Assembly: GCF_048771995.1 (NCBI RefSeq)
Contig: NC_133032.1
Span: 22,669,501 to 22,733,500 of the forward strand
Direction: 5' to 3'
DNA from: Taeniopygia guttata
Taxonomy: Eukaryota > Chordata > Aves > Passeriformes > Estrildidae
Length of the DNA: 64,000 nucleotides
A program made the translations under genes and the position numbers. Shown here piece by piece: positions 37,701-51,000 of this stretch. The first letter of the stretch is position 1, and each line of letters starts with the position of its first letter. The notes under the pieces were generated by a model. It was not told where the DNA came from, did no database searches, and worked only from the letters and a program-made list of their open reading frames with translations.

Positions 37701-40649
37701 TGGTCCTGCTGCTGGCCTGGGGACAGACAGGACAGCTCTGCGATGGCCCTGCGAGCTATGAAGTAGTAGCAGCGTTTTCGGTGAGGGGTTACACATCTGC
37801 GGTCAGCGTGGGAACTTGTTTTGGAGAGAGTTTAGCCGTAACCGTTTGGATGGCTCATGTCTCACTCTGAATTTGTTCGTTCACAGTCAGTTATGTACAG
37901 CTGTGTGAAAGTTGTACGCTTCCTGTTGTATAATCTTAAGTAAATATTGCATAACACCTTCTTCCTGAAGATTGGGTGTTGCTATTCCCTTGACATAAAC
38001 AAGCAACTTTCATGAAGCTATTGACTGCAGGATGCTAGCATTGCAACTGGAGCTGTTCTCCAAAAGGCCTAAAACCTAAAATTTTTCTGAACTGGACAAA
38101 AGCCACCTCCATATATAGTGAAATCAGACACATGTAATTCCAAGCTCAATGGATTTCAAAGCATTTATGGAACAGTGAGTCATTTTTTTGTGCTGCTAAA
38201 AATAGAACAGTGGAAGCGCAGTACTCTGGGACAGCACACACGAAGAGTCACGCTGTCTTTGGAACTGCAAGGAAAAAGGAGACAGAAAATATTCGCCCAC
38301 ACTAGTATTTGTACCAAGTGGCAGCTCTGTGTTCTGAAAAAATACTTGTATTCTTACTGAAATTGTATGGTCAGGCTCTCATTGTAATAGCAATCATTCA
38401 AGGCTATCACAGTATCCCTGCTAGTAAGATGTAGCTGATTCAGAAGGAAACCAGCTACCTACTGTGAATCAATATGCACAATTTTTCCTTGGATTTGTTC
38501 CATACAGACAGTGGAGCATCATCAGTTTTATTTTTCAGACTTTTTGATACAAAAAGAGCTTCCTGTCTGGTATTACAATCATGTCTGTTTCTCACCTGCT
38601 GGTGCCACTGCTGTTTGTGACCCTGGTTTTTGCACTGTAAAATATCTATGCTGGTAGAAAGGCTGTTCTCATATAAGGACATTGCTATGGTTACAGTGAA
38701 GACACATTTGGTACTATTATTTTAATACACCAGAAATATTCCCTCCCCAGGCAGGATTGGTATTATTATACCTGTGAAAGAAAATCTTTATGAATATTGC
38801 ATGTGTAATAATGACGAGACATATTCTGCAAAATTAGCAAAATATGTTCATCACAAATTCAAGACAGTAATTTAGGGCAGTGGCTGCCATGTGGCTATTA
38901 AACCACCAAATGATACTACCTTAATTCACAAACATATAAATTTTACCAAAACTAGTCTTGTCTAACTGAATATGCTTGATATATTTGCTGTATCAGTGAA
39001 GTGGCAGGCTTGTAACCATTTAAAAAGACTCATTCTACTTCATGTAATTATTAACATCAGTAACATAGTAACAATTATTAACATTGTAGTAATTAACTGT
39101 GTTACTTGTTTTCATGAACAGCCATCTGAAATTCAGTACTCCCTAGAAAAGTTGTCTTGGAACCAGATAGAAAACAAGCAGTGAGTACCAATACATAGGT
39201 AAGAGTACCTAAGGGACAATAGAAATGTTTTGTGCCACAGACCTTACACAGCAGGTTTTTTTGATTTTTTAGGGAATGATGCAACTAGATAGGAATGTTT
39301 GAGAAAAAAAGATTAGGCAAAAGTTTACTAAAATGAGTGTTTGCACTATGAACAGTGCCTTGAGCAATGTCATACAAAGATGACAAACTCCACTGAACAG
39401 TACATCTTCACTCACACAGTAACAGATGTTGTTTATTGGCTCTAAAAATAAAGCTCTATTATAATCTCACTCAGAAGGATTGCGTGTGAATATGTATGTT
39501 TAAAAAAAAGATATTTTAGCCATGTTTTGGTAGAACCTTCAACTTTTTTGTAAACCTACAATTTGTGACAGGATTGTTTAAAAACTTCAATTTCTGCACC
39601 ATGAAAGTATACTATGTCATTGTTTAGTGGCATTTACCATTTCTCACTTGTCTAATTTTGCTTTTCATTTTAGTGATGGCTGTCCTGTTGTTTGTGCTAT
39701 GTAACATAGCCCCCTTACTTTGTTACTAATGGCATAACAACAAAATTTACAGTAGAATATTCAGACAACTATAATTCCTGTTACTTCAGAGGATATATAC
39801 TGTCCAGCGATCCTTTTCTGCTATAGTCTTCAATCCAGGCATTCTTAAAGCAGTTCAGAAAAGTAGGACATTTAAAACAGATTGCTCAAAGAGACTACAT
39901 GTAAAAATAAATAAATCTATAAATACGGCAGAGCAAAGGGAAAAGTTGTTCTTTTTTAACATTACAGTCAAGTATGGTGGAAGACATTTTAGGGTAAGAT
40001 ACAGTTATTGCTGAGTTAAACATTTTATTCTACTTTTGGCAGCAATGTAAGTTTTGATGTCTGGATCACACAGCAGATTATTCTGGTGCGTAGTGTCTGC
40101 TGCACTAATTAACTGTTCAATAGGGTTAAGTATAAGCTTTGGTACTCTTATATACTTTGTGGCAGTCTGGAGTTGATTTTAAAGCTTTAAGTTAATATTT
40201 ATTTTTATTTAGAGACATAAGAGCAAATAGTAACCAACACTTCTAAGAAATTACAAGACATTCATTACTACTTACTGGGAAATAATAGTTATTAAACCTG
40301 TAATAAATATGGTACAAATTTTCTCTTAAAACCAACAAACTTCTCCGTTTCATTTAACAGAATCTTGGCAGGCCTTGGAAAGAACTGGTCTGATAGTTTA
40401 TCTTGCTCTTTAAAAGGTAGCACAGCAAACCCAAGAGCCATCTTGGGTTGGTTTTTCCCCCCATATCAAAGCCAGTTAAATTGCTCTGGCCATATTTTTT
40501 GAACCTTTCACAGAAGTATAATAAGATCAAAGAAACATGGGTTTGCCTGTGATAGACTTTAATATGCATATTATAAGTACAGAGTGAGCAGCAGGCTTCT
40601 ATATGCTTCAGCTTATGATTAGGAAGTATTAAGTTGTCATATTTGATCT
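37700..40649. other. Intergenic between CFLAR promoter and NDUFB3
   Basis: AT-rich, with no gene, RNA or dated repeat recognised. The part next to 40649 should be the NDUFB3 3' UTR. Minus-strand AATAAA motifs at about 40200 are candidate polyadenylation signals. Confidence 0.6.
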
Positions 40650-41733
40650 TCAGTGGTGGCCTCCATTCTTCTTTGGAGGAAACAGTGAATATTCAATGCC
40701 CAGAGCTATGACAAAAGCTGCAGCGCCCCACTTGAGTCCCCTGGTAAAGATTTCTATTACGGTGATAGGTCTTGCAAAGCTACCCTGGTACCTCCAGACT
40801 TCATTACTAAAAAAGAAAATGAAACCAAAGGAAAAAAGATCAGTGGAACAATTGTAGTACAAATGAACAAGCATATATATATATATAAAAGAATGATGAA
40901 GGTATTTCAATTAGCAAAACATTAAGGCTGTACAGTATGTTCTGTCATTTAAGTATCAGGAATTAAAGTTCATGATAGGAACTCTAACCCTTACCATATA
41001 ACTTGAGATACAAGTACTGCCAGCAAACAACACAATTATAGGAACAGAATCACCTCCCTGAAATCATGTAATTGTACTCTTCCGTGTTCACTCTGTAACA
41101 AATCAGAGCCCACTAGCACTTGCATGGATTGGACTAACTACAAAGGTTAGTCACAGTGCTAGACAGTCACATCTTACAATCCAGACACAGATAGCTCATC
41201 TCAGCATGGAGGCACTTTCTGTTTCACAATACAACACAACTGTATGACAGTCACATGATTTTAAAAGGAAAGACTGAAAAGATGGTGTTTAGCTTGAGCT
41301 ACAGAGCATGTACAAACTTCACACTGTTTTGCCTTGCTGTTTTCAATCTCCATTGTTATTAAATCATTAGTCACTACTCTGACTACAAATATTTATTTAT
41401 TTATTTATAGCACAACCAGTGTAATCTATGGACATGGATGTAGTTTGCCTCTTTTAAGGACTCAAAAGTCTTTAAGAAAAGGAAAAATAACTAGTAATAA
41501 AATAAAAACTGTCATTTTGAGAGAAAATACAGGGGTTTAAAACAAGAGGGGCCACCAGATGACACATCAAGATGATTTTTGAGGCTTTTGCACTTACCGA
41601 GCCCACGGATCCCTCAGACCCCGCCTTGCCAGCCTCTTCTGCACCTCCTCCATGGGAGTTCCCTCCACCTTCCACTGCCTGTAGTCAGGGAGCTCCACTT
41701 TGTCATGGCCGTGGCCACTTCCGTGCCCCATAC
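40650..41733 (-). CDS. NDUFB3: NADH dehydrogenase 1 beta subcomplex subunit 3 (complex I B12)
   Basis: Known role: accessory subunit of the membrane arm of mitochondrial respiratory complex I in the inner membrane. Two coding exons on the minus strand: 41731-41598 (exon starts 41733 after a CTAG acceptor) and 40806-40650, joined DPWA-R-NEVWRY. The product is 96 aa (human 98), ending GGHH and TGA. The N-terminus is His-rich ([20 protein letters not shown]). A conserved [16 protein letters not shown] block follows, then one membrane segment at about residues 69-89. A 5' noncoding exon probably lies in the CpG island, with a donor GGGCAG/GTACCG at 42947-42945. Length, motifs and synteny with CFLAR and HYCC2 all agree. 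Confidence 0.95.
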
Positions 41734-42699
41734 CTAGAGGAAAAGGTCAGTTTGTTACTTTGCAGAGAGCATCATCTTATTTTTATACACTTGCAAAGAA
41801 CAATCCCCTGGACAGGACAACCAGGGAGGCAACAAGAAGAAACAGAGAACAAAGAGCTTTGTTCTGTAAAGCAAAGAGCCAAGGGACTTTGTGCTGTGTT
41901 TCAGAGCTTGGTGATTACACACAGTAAAGCAAACTTAAGTAACGACCATCACTACATTCATGGAACACCTATGTCGACTCTCTATGCCAGAGAACAGTGT
42001 AAGAAAACCAATGGCTTCCATGTCTATAAATGCACTGCAGCAACACCAGCCTCTCACTACTTCCAGAATAATCAAAAAGAGTTCAGAGTAAAAATATCTG
42101 ACTTAGGTATGGGAAACCTATGATTGCCAAGCTCTGAAGAAAAACCAAGACTTGGCTCCTCAGTTCCTTTTCAGCTGCCTCCAGTTCAGATATAACTGGA
42201 ATTCAACAGGGCCAGGAGAGACACATGGACAAGGAGATGCACCTTACTCGTTGCCTGATGAGGCTGAGAAATGTATGCTCTGATTACAGACATCTTCGAG
42301 AACTACTAAAATATTAAGTCTCTCTTTAAAAACAGATGTGAAGGGGAACATTTTCAGCGAGATCATGAAGACTGGAAGAAAATTATAGCTTTTAAGGTTC
42401 CACTTTCACAAAGGACCTGAGTCTTCTTTGAGCCAAGGTTTCCCATTTTAAGACATATCAGGCAGCAAAGAACAGATTCACTATCCTTAACTTTTAGAAA
42501 ATTGACTGGAATGCAGGACACAACTTCAAAGCCTGTTATTCTTGAAAATTACTCCAGGCCATGAAGGCAAGCAGACAGATTTCGTTGCCCGATAAAACTT
42601 GGAGAGCAGCATTAACGTTGTCATAAGCCGAAAAGCTCCCCCTGAATGAGACGCCAGGCTGCAACCCTGTGATACAAAGGGAAGGCCTCTCTCCTACCC

Positions 42700-43760
42700 A
42701 CATTCACCTTCCTAAGAGAGAAGGCCGTGCCCTGTCGCGCAGACGCCGCGGCCAGCGGGCTGTGCTGCAGCACCAGCCGGGCGCTCTGTGCCAGCAGCAC
42801 CAGCACAAGCGGTGCGCAGAGGTCGGACGGAGCGGGGCACGGAGAGCACAACCCGCAGTGACAGCCACCCGCACTCCCCCCGCCTGCCCGCACACGGACA
42901 CCCGGCGGCAGCAGCGCCCGGTGCCCGCGGTAACCGCCCGCGGTACCTGCCCGCTCCGCGACCCTGCTCAGGACGCGGCCGCACCCGGAACCGGAACCCA
43001 GCCCAGCACCAGCCGCTGCAGGAAGCGCGGGCCAGCCACGCGGGTTCCGGGAAGCTTCCGTTCCGGCACTTCCCCCCGGCCCGGTGTGGACACGGGGACC
43101 GTGAAGCGCTGCCCGACCCCGTTCCCGGGCCGCTGCCGCCCGCGGCGCTCCCGCCACGGCTCAGCAGGGCGGGCACCGCGCCGGGAGCGGCGCCGCCGGC
43201 CCGGGCTGAAGAGCCGGGGGGAAGGAGAAGCACAGCGGAAAGCGGCCAATCAATGCGCGGCTTCTTGCGGGGGCGTGGCCCAATGGGCGGGCGCGTTGCT
43301 GAGGTGCGGGGCTGGCGGCGTTGGAGGCGGCGGAGGAGGAGAAGAGCGGGTGAGGGGCGGCGGGGCCGGGCTGGGAACGGGGCCGGGGCTCTCCCGCCTT
43401 CCGCGGGCTGCCTCTCGCCGTTCGTCACTGCAGGCGCTGCGGGAGAGACGGAAGCCCCGCGGGGTCTGTGCGTGCGGGGGCGCGAACCGTTCCCAGCGCT
43501 GGCGCCGGCAGCGCTGATCGCACTCGCTCGGCTGCCGCGGCCGCTCTGCTCCCTCTCCTCTCCCCTCCGCCCGCACAGCGGCCCCCTCCCCGGGTTATGT
43601 AAGCCCCGGCCCGCCGCCCTGCCCGCGGGGAGCGGCGGCGGGGTCCGGGCAGTGCCCGCTCGCTGCCAGCCCTCGGGGCGCGCTTCGCTGGGGAAGAGGC
43701 TGGGGGAGAAATCGGAGCTGCCAGCGAGCCCGGCTGGCGCCAGGAGCCGCGTTTCGGTTT
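42700..43760. promoter_or_regulatory. Bidirectional CpG-island promoter of NDUFB3 and HYCC2
   Basis: About 1 kb of CpG-dense DNA between divergent genes. Visible sites include tandem CCGGAA at 42985-42996, TTCCGG at 43045-43050 and 43061-43066, a CCAAT box at 43243-43247, and CCAATGGGCGGG near 43279-43290. CCGGAA is the core of ETS/GABP (NRF-2) sites, which are common in promoters of respiratory-chain genes. Long open frames on both strands are a by-product of base composition. Confidence 0.75.
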
Positions 43761-43804
43761 TCAGTGGGTACGTCTTAAAAGAACGTTCGTGTTTGTTTCC
43801 ATAG

Positions 43805-43848
43805 GAGAAGCGGGGAGGCGTCCCGAAATCCTGGTAGTGCACTGAACG
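43805..43848 (+). other. HYCC2: HYCC2 5' noncoding exon (44 nt)
   Basis: Bounded by a pyrimidine-rich acceptor (GTTTGTTTCCATAG) and a near-consensus donor (ACG/GTAAGT at 43849). A first exon may end at another donor, GAGCGG/GTGAGG near 43349. It could instead be the end of a longer first exon that uses only the later donor. Confidence 0.5.
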
Positions 43849-45066
43849 GTAAGTAAAAAGGAAGAATTCTCTTGATAACTGCCTCCTGAGTGAGGTGGTG
43901 ACTTGGTTTCACTGAGTACTTGTGTCAGGAGCTCGGCGTTTTGTATATGTGGCTTTGTGACTGAGAAGTGTCAATTGCCTTAGTATCTGGTTAATTATAA
44001 TTATTTTTGTGTTCGTCAAACTTGAGTACAGCCTGCTTCATCTGGAAAGAGACTGGTAAAAGTCAACTACACAGTCAGTGAATTATAAAGACTTAAATTA
44101 CTTCTTAGTTGTATATAATACAATATTGTTTCTTTTTAGCAAAATAGAAACTGTTCTATTAATTTTTGATAGTCTTATTAACATGAGAATAAACATAACA
44201 GCATGATGTTGGTGGAATTTTGGTGTAGACTGTAGTGCCTTTTTCCAATATATTTTGATGGAAGTCTACTTCTGGGTTTCAGGATTTTTAAATAGGGATA
44301 TTGGAAGCACATGAGAAGATTTCCAGGAGGAATGCCATTATCATGTTATTAACAGTGAAACTGTTCTAAATAGAGTGCCATCTGTTTAATCCAGACTGCC
44401 TCAGTCTGGTTTCAGCATTGTGTGTTTTTCACCGTGAGATGAAGTCTGGAAGATTCAGAGCAGGCTTCTCTCAGAGTGAGAGGACACACATTTGTTTTCC
44501 TTTAATGTATGGGGGGCTGGAATTGTCGGAGGGGCATTTATTTGTTAGGTGCTCAAATCTCTTAGAGAGAATGCAGTTCTGTCACACACTTGCAAAATAT
44601 TTCTTGTTTTTTACTGTGGCTGAAAGTTAATGTGTATGTGCTCAAAGTCCAGTGGTGCTGAGGAATATTTTTTTCAGAATTTTTTTTCAGTGACCCATAG
44701 ACTTGTCACATACAAGATACCTTGGTTTTATTATTTGAGAGAAAGATAAAAAGTCCCAGTTTTATTTATTTGGTAGTTATTTTTTCCTTATTATTTGTTT
44801 GGGGTTTTTTGTTTATTTTGTTTTGTTTTCTTGGTGCTTGGAAGCCTGTCTTGAGTGTTATACAGAAAACTATGCTGGTATTGCTGAGTTTGTTCCCAGG
44901 GACATTCAGTTCTGATCACAGAGCATTGGCTTTGTGTGATCTGTTGTGCATGAACAGAATTGTGGCAGAGGAGTGCACTTGGCAGGATTTGTCTTCAGGT
45001 CCACCATTGCTTTCAAGGTTTAACAAGGTTTTCAGTAGCTGGTTTTGCCTTCCCCCTCGCCCCCAG

Positions 45067-45083
45067 GTACATAAAAACTCAAG
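45067..45083 (+). other. Possible microexon or recursive splice unit
   Basis: A strong pyrimidine tract ending CCCCCAG is followed directly by GT, and 17 nt later by a near-perfect donor CAAG/GTAAGTA. This is an AG/GT junction plus a nearby downstream donor. No transcript evidence is available here. Confidence 0.25.
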
Positions 45084-48000
45084 GTAAGTAAAACTGTGCA
45101 GTCAGTTGATCTGCTCTACTATGTTTTGCTTCCTGTGTTTCCTTTTCTTTCAGTATGGTTTATACTCTTTTAAAAATAAGGCTGCAAATATGAGGGATGT
45201 GATATTTTGGGAATATAGTAAGCTCTTTGATGCTGTATCTTCAAGTAAGTAAGTCTGCATAATTTCAAGGGGCCTAGAAGTGTTGCTACAGTGTGTTTTG
45301 AGAGGAAAGCTTCACCATAATTACAGTGTCAGTCTGGAGAAATCAATAATATGCAGAAGGAAATAATATAGAAGAAATCTTTATATTGTGTAAAAGAGCC
45401 CCAGCAGACAACTGAATGTCCTCTAGGAAGGAGAGGTCATTGAAACTCCATGTACAAATAATCAGTACATTTTGTGATTTATGCAGTTGGTGGGATTTTT
45501 TTGTGGTATTTTTTTAGTATTATTAATTAGTTGTGGTGTTAATTACTATAAAGATTTGGTGTTCTAGGATAAAGTTATGTTAGCATGTATGCAGGCAGCC
45601 ATGCTAGTTATGATTTACTGGGATTCCTGCTTGTGTTGTTAAGCTAGAGGAAGGCTGCAGGGTTTCTTGGATAGCTTTCAAATGTCCATGTTTCCAGCAG
45701 TTTGTGTTGCTGTGCATTCTGGATTAACAGATTGTGAGGTTCATTATAGGAACCAGTCTTCTCTGCCTGTGCATCCAATATTCTCTCCAGCACTGGACAT
45801 GTTAATGCTATGCTCTTCATAATTGTTTTCTGGAGTAGAGAGCTGTGTGACTGACAGTGATTTGAAGTGTTTTCAGTTTTGAGATGAAACGAAAGGGTTG
45901 TGGGGTTGTACTTTTTCTTTTTTTTTTTTCCCCTTTAATATCAGAATACATATTTGAACTGGTTAAATATTGCATCCTTTTTCTCCTTGAAATTGCATGT
46001 TACTTCCTGTGGTGTTGGATTAGTAGTCAGGTCATTGGAAGCCTCTTGACATTTGAATAAAATGGTTAAGGCTGCTTTAATTACAATAAGGATGGAAAAG
46101 ATCTTTCTTTAGTTCACCTTGGTTTCTTTGAACGCTTAAAAAAAAAAAAAACATTCATTGAATGGTGGGGAAGGAAATTATCGTCTCAGGCATCATTAGA
46201 GACCTAAATATTTTATGGACAGTATCACAGTCACTGTTTCACCTCTATTTTAGAGAAGTGATGGGCTGGAGCAGGAGTCTTAGTTGCTTTCTGATCATGG
46301 TGTTTGTTTGCTGGTGGGTTGTTTTTTGGTTGGGTGTTTTTTTTTTTTTGGGCAACATACAGACCATTCTTCAGAGGAAGAGCCACACTGGTCTGAACTG
46401 TTACTCTCTCCTGAAGCCTAAATCTCTGAGACCCCGGAATGTGACAAGATCATTGTTCTGAGTTCTGCTGGTGTGCCACAGCTCAGCAAGTGCTCATTTG
46501 ACAGCAGGTGCTTTATTCTTACACTCTTCTAGAATATAGGCTTACTCCTTATGTCAGCTCTCCCAGTCTCAGTGGGGATGATGTGTTATATGGATTTTTG
46601 TTTCATGGATATACTTAACTTATAAAAGCTTTTGAGCCCATGTATGGTTTTTGCAGCTACCATGTTTTCTGTCTATAAGAGCTGCACTTCATGTGTGGTG
46701 TCAATAAGTCATTGTTCTGTTTTGAACCTGTTACCTGAGAATGTCATGTGATACTCCCTGTTTCTGTATGAGGAGAGGCACACCTGTTTGCTCTTTACCA
46801 AGCAGTTTAATATGAGTTGAGAATCTTTAAAGATCTGGGTCATGTATTCACTCAAAGACTTGTCTGGGCTGGAAAAGAATTTTCGATTCCATTATTTTTC
46901 TTGATGCTTGTTTCCTTGTATTACGGTATGAATGAGTATCAAGAAGTGAAGGTGGAGGCTTTCCCAGCTGAGTCTTCTTGAATATCTGTGCCATAGTAAT
47001 AATAATTAAAGAAATCCCTTTCAGGCAAAACTGATCTGAGCAGAGACAGTCACAAGCAGTATAGTTTGACTGCTACCTTAGTCAGTTATTTTCATTTCCA
47101 AACAGAGTAAGTGTGAGAAGTAATTCTTTACTTATTTAATGCTGTTTTCTACAGGTTTTTTTGAGTAAGAAAGCAGTTTGAGTTAATGCTTGTATAACTC
47201 ACTGTAGATAAAATAGCAAGCTGATTGAATTTTTCTCTCTGCACCTTACATTCCTGCTTCTAATAGCAAGACAAATAATTCAAGTGTCTTTTTTTTTTAT
47301 TTAATCATAGGACATATTTATAGAGTGACTCAATGCATCTCCTTTTTTATGTATAGAATTTGGACTTTAGTTTTTAAGCTTCAGATAAAAGCTCAAGAGG
47401 TAGAGGGGCACTTCTGATGAAATAAAATATAGTTATTTAGGAAAACCCTGCTGTAAAACAAAATTCTGTATTGCCAGCCGTGCTACAAAGAAGAGAACAT
47501 AAAAGCCAAGAACAGGAATTGGGTAAGATAGTATATAGTTTGCAAACTGTTTCAGTCTGTGCTGCAGATTATCCATTGTAGTAAAAGCTTTTTATTGTCT
47601 GATGAATGGCCACACAACAATTTTTTCTGTCTTCTGTTAATGCTACATTTTTCTATCAAATTTAATTAATTTGGGCACAGGGTTCAACAGATGTTTTATT
47701 ATTAATCAATTCAGATGATTAGTGAAAGACAAAAATACCATTGGCAAGTCTCTTTTTTGGTCTTCCTGGATCGTTTGCTGTTCTGCAGGCAGTCCAGCTT
47801 GACTCTGCTGTCCACTGCCTGTGTCAGATCTGCTGCCTTCACCTCTTGGTGTGATTCTGTAGAGAAATACAGATTTTATGGTCAATTTTATTAAGTTTAC
47901 CTGAAAATAGAGAGCCAGTGACATTTGGAAAGAGATCCCACTAGGGGAGAGAAGTGTTTGGTGTATAACTACTGCAAAGTGGTAAACTATTTATTTATTT

Positions 48001-51000
48001 ATCTCTTAGTAGTGATTATCATTACTATCATTTGACATTGAAAAATGCCAAATTCCGTGGCTGTGTAACATTGATCTGCACAGGACCTGATGGAGATAAT
48101 TGGTGCAGTTCAAATCTCTTAAAATGCTCTTCCAGGAGTTCTTCTTTCTGCACATTCTGTGGGGCTTTTTTTTCTACAGGACAAAGTAGTTAATGATTTC
48201 TCATTTTATATTGTATTGTTACACAAGCATTTGGCTAGCATTCCAGAAGTGCAAAGTGTGTGTTTTTGTGTGTAATCTCCATACTCTTGCTCATCTTACT
48301 GTGTTTTTATTGTAATTACTGCAATTCTTAAGAAAACTGAAATGGTCAGATCTCCTTTAATGGTATCTGCATTGTGTATGTTTTGTGAGTTCTTTAAATA
48401 GTTCCATGTGGCTGTTCCTCTGAATTCTGCTTAACTGAAATGTGTGACATGGACATTTGTGCAGACTGCATGACTGCAGTTTGCTGATTCATACAGGGCA
48501 AAATTGATAAGTCTGGAATATTTTTCTGTTTCCATTCCCTATATTTAGTAGTTGATACATTTTAAACTGTAATTTTATTTAGGGTCTTCTTCCCCTCTTC
48601 TGCTTTGCCTTGACCCATAACTGGAGAAATTGCTTGACATCTTTCTGGAAAGACAGTGAGAGAATTTAAAAGAATAATCTTATTTTTCATGGCCATTCAG
48701 CTGAGAAGATATTGGATTGAAAAATAATGAGCTGAAATATGTGTAAAATTTGCTTGTGTTTTTTCCTTCCTGTTTTAATTTATTTTCTTTTTATTCAAAT
48801 AATTTCATTATTTCTGAGGCTTCTGGTGTCTGTTTCTTTGCATCTCCTCTTCTTATTTTCTGCTTTGTCTTTTCTGTTTCCTTTAGGTTTAAGGATATGT
48901 TGAGGTTAAGGAGAGGCTGGAGAGCAGCCCCTCTGCGTGCCTGCCTCTGTTCTGAATTTGGAATAAGGCCATGAGGTAGAAAAGTGGATTCAGAAAAGGT
49001 TATGAAGAAGTCCATAGTACGTACTGAAGTAACTTTCCTAAAAATCCTAAGCACAAGATTGTGGAAACACATGGGCATAAGCATAACAGATTTTGTTGTA
49101 GAAATAGCTCAAGTTAGTTTGTAATCTGTAAATCTGAATATTGTATTTCCTGCACGTGAAAAATTAGCTAGAATTGTAATTAATTTTTTTGAACATGAGC
49201 TTTGTGAAGGTGTAGTACCTTAAGACTGGTGTGCCCCATGTGTAAGCTACAGAGGTGATTCCACCATCCCATTTAGCATTGTGGTGGCTGCACATGAGTG
49301 TCAATAACCTTGTGGACAAGACATGTTTCAGAAAGTAGGAGGCTTTTATGTTAAATTAGTTACAGAGGGGGTGGAGTGAGCAATTTATCAAGCACCCTGG
49401 TACATGCCATCAGAGTAGGGCAAAGAACAAAAATCTAAATGCTTAACTTTGAGTTCTGATATCTGTTCATTACTCTGGGTTAGAGGTATACTGTTTTTGA
49501 AAGGATACTTGATGATGCTTCAGTGTATCACTCTGGTTCCTCATGCTTTAGGGTTGGAAACACATCCAGTTAAAAATAGTAATTAAAAAAACTCCCTATG
49601 TAGAATGAGTGTTGTACTGGTCTTTAGTATCTGCAGCAGTAGGATAGACAGATGATTGGTTAAAGTCCATTTGCTGTAGTGAACTTACACAAGAAGTGAT
49701 TGAGGAGTTTAAATTATAATAATGTGCCCTTTTACATAGAAATGTAAGGCATGCTGACAAAGGATTTATCCCAGTACAAGCTCATATTTCTTTGTGTAAC
49801 AGTGGAGAGCTTTCCATTCCTTTTTTTTTTTTTTTTTTTAAGATATTTTATTGAGCCGGAGCAGCATAGAGACGTAAGCTAAATATGGACACAGAAGAGA
49901 GAGCAAGGGGGATTTAAATGTGAAGTTGAAAAATTACTAGATCCTTATGCCTGTGGGTTTGGGGGTTTTTTAAAGGGCTTGTTTCTTGTTCTTTGCATAG
50001 AGCAGGCCTTAGACAAAATTGCTGAGCTTCCAAAACTGCTTTTAGATTGTTAATTATGTATTCAGTCTGTTTGGTAGTTATGTAATTGACAAACTACCAT
50101 ACTCGATGGTCTCCAGTGTTGCATCTATGCAATATTTTCAAATAGTAGCATCCTTAAGCTTCTGGAAGTTACTAAACCACAAATATGTGGCAATTTCTTG
50201 AGAAGAGAGATGCTAATTTTGTTAGACTTCATATGAGCCATTCTGATAGCTTTCCTCATGTTAATGGACTGCAGCAAATTGCAGTGTAAATCTTGCCATG
50301 TCAGAGTGGCAAGATATTTATGAACATCTCTGAAACAGTTCTATGTCAGCTATGGACATACAAATAGAGATAGGAGTCTTGGACTGGAGTGTAAGTTGAA
50401 TGCAAATAGAAAAGAAGTAACTAAAATACTAAATGGATTTAAGCTAAGCAGTCATAAACTGTGTATCTCTACTGTTTATTTTCATGGATATCCTGTGACA
50501 GCAACCTTTCCTTAAAAATCACAGGTGTCACATGCACTGCATGATTCTCCATTGAACAGGAAGGCTCAGAGCAGGCTACTGCCTTTCTGTTTGCTTAGCT
50601 CTGTGTGTCTGCCAAGACTTGTTTCATGTGTTCTGAGTCTTCAGCTTTTCCTTCGCCCGTGTTAGTGTAAACTTCACAGGAGATTGAGAAACCTCTGTAT
50701 ATCTGTCGAATAAGAAAACTTCCTAGCTTGCTTTTTGTTTGTTTGAGGAAAAAACAAGATTTTTTTTATCCTCACAACAATTTGTGTTAGAAGTTGAGAC
50801 AGGAAATAAAAAATTGAAAAGTTTAGGCATCGCTTGTTGTCTGTGTGTTTCCAGAGGATCAGTTGCAGAAATAACTGAGATGTCCTTTTGCTTGTGCAGG
50901 TATTGACTGGACTTGGACTATGCGTGGTCATGTAAGAGCAATTGCTACTTTCAGAATATGCATCTTTCAGAATATGCATCAGTGGTGAAAATACGCATGC

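Noticed and set aside
42712-43842. 376-codon minus-strand and 338-codon plus-strand open frames
   Set aside because: They overlap in opposite directions within a CpG island, are rich in Pro, Gly, Arg and Ala, and match no family. They follow from scarce stop codons in GC-rich DNA.
45888-45900. ISRE-like GAAACGAAAG motif
   Set aside because: Spacing between the two GAAA halves is one base, not the two needed for an interferon-response element.
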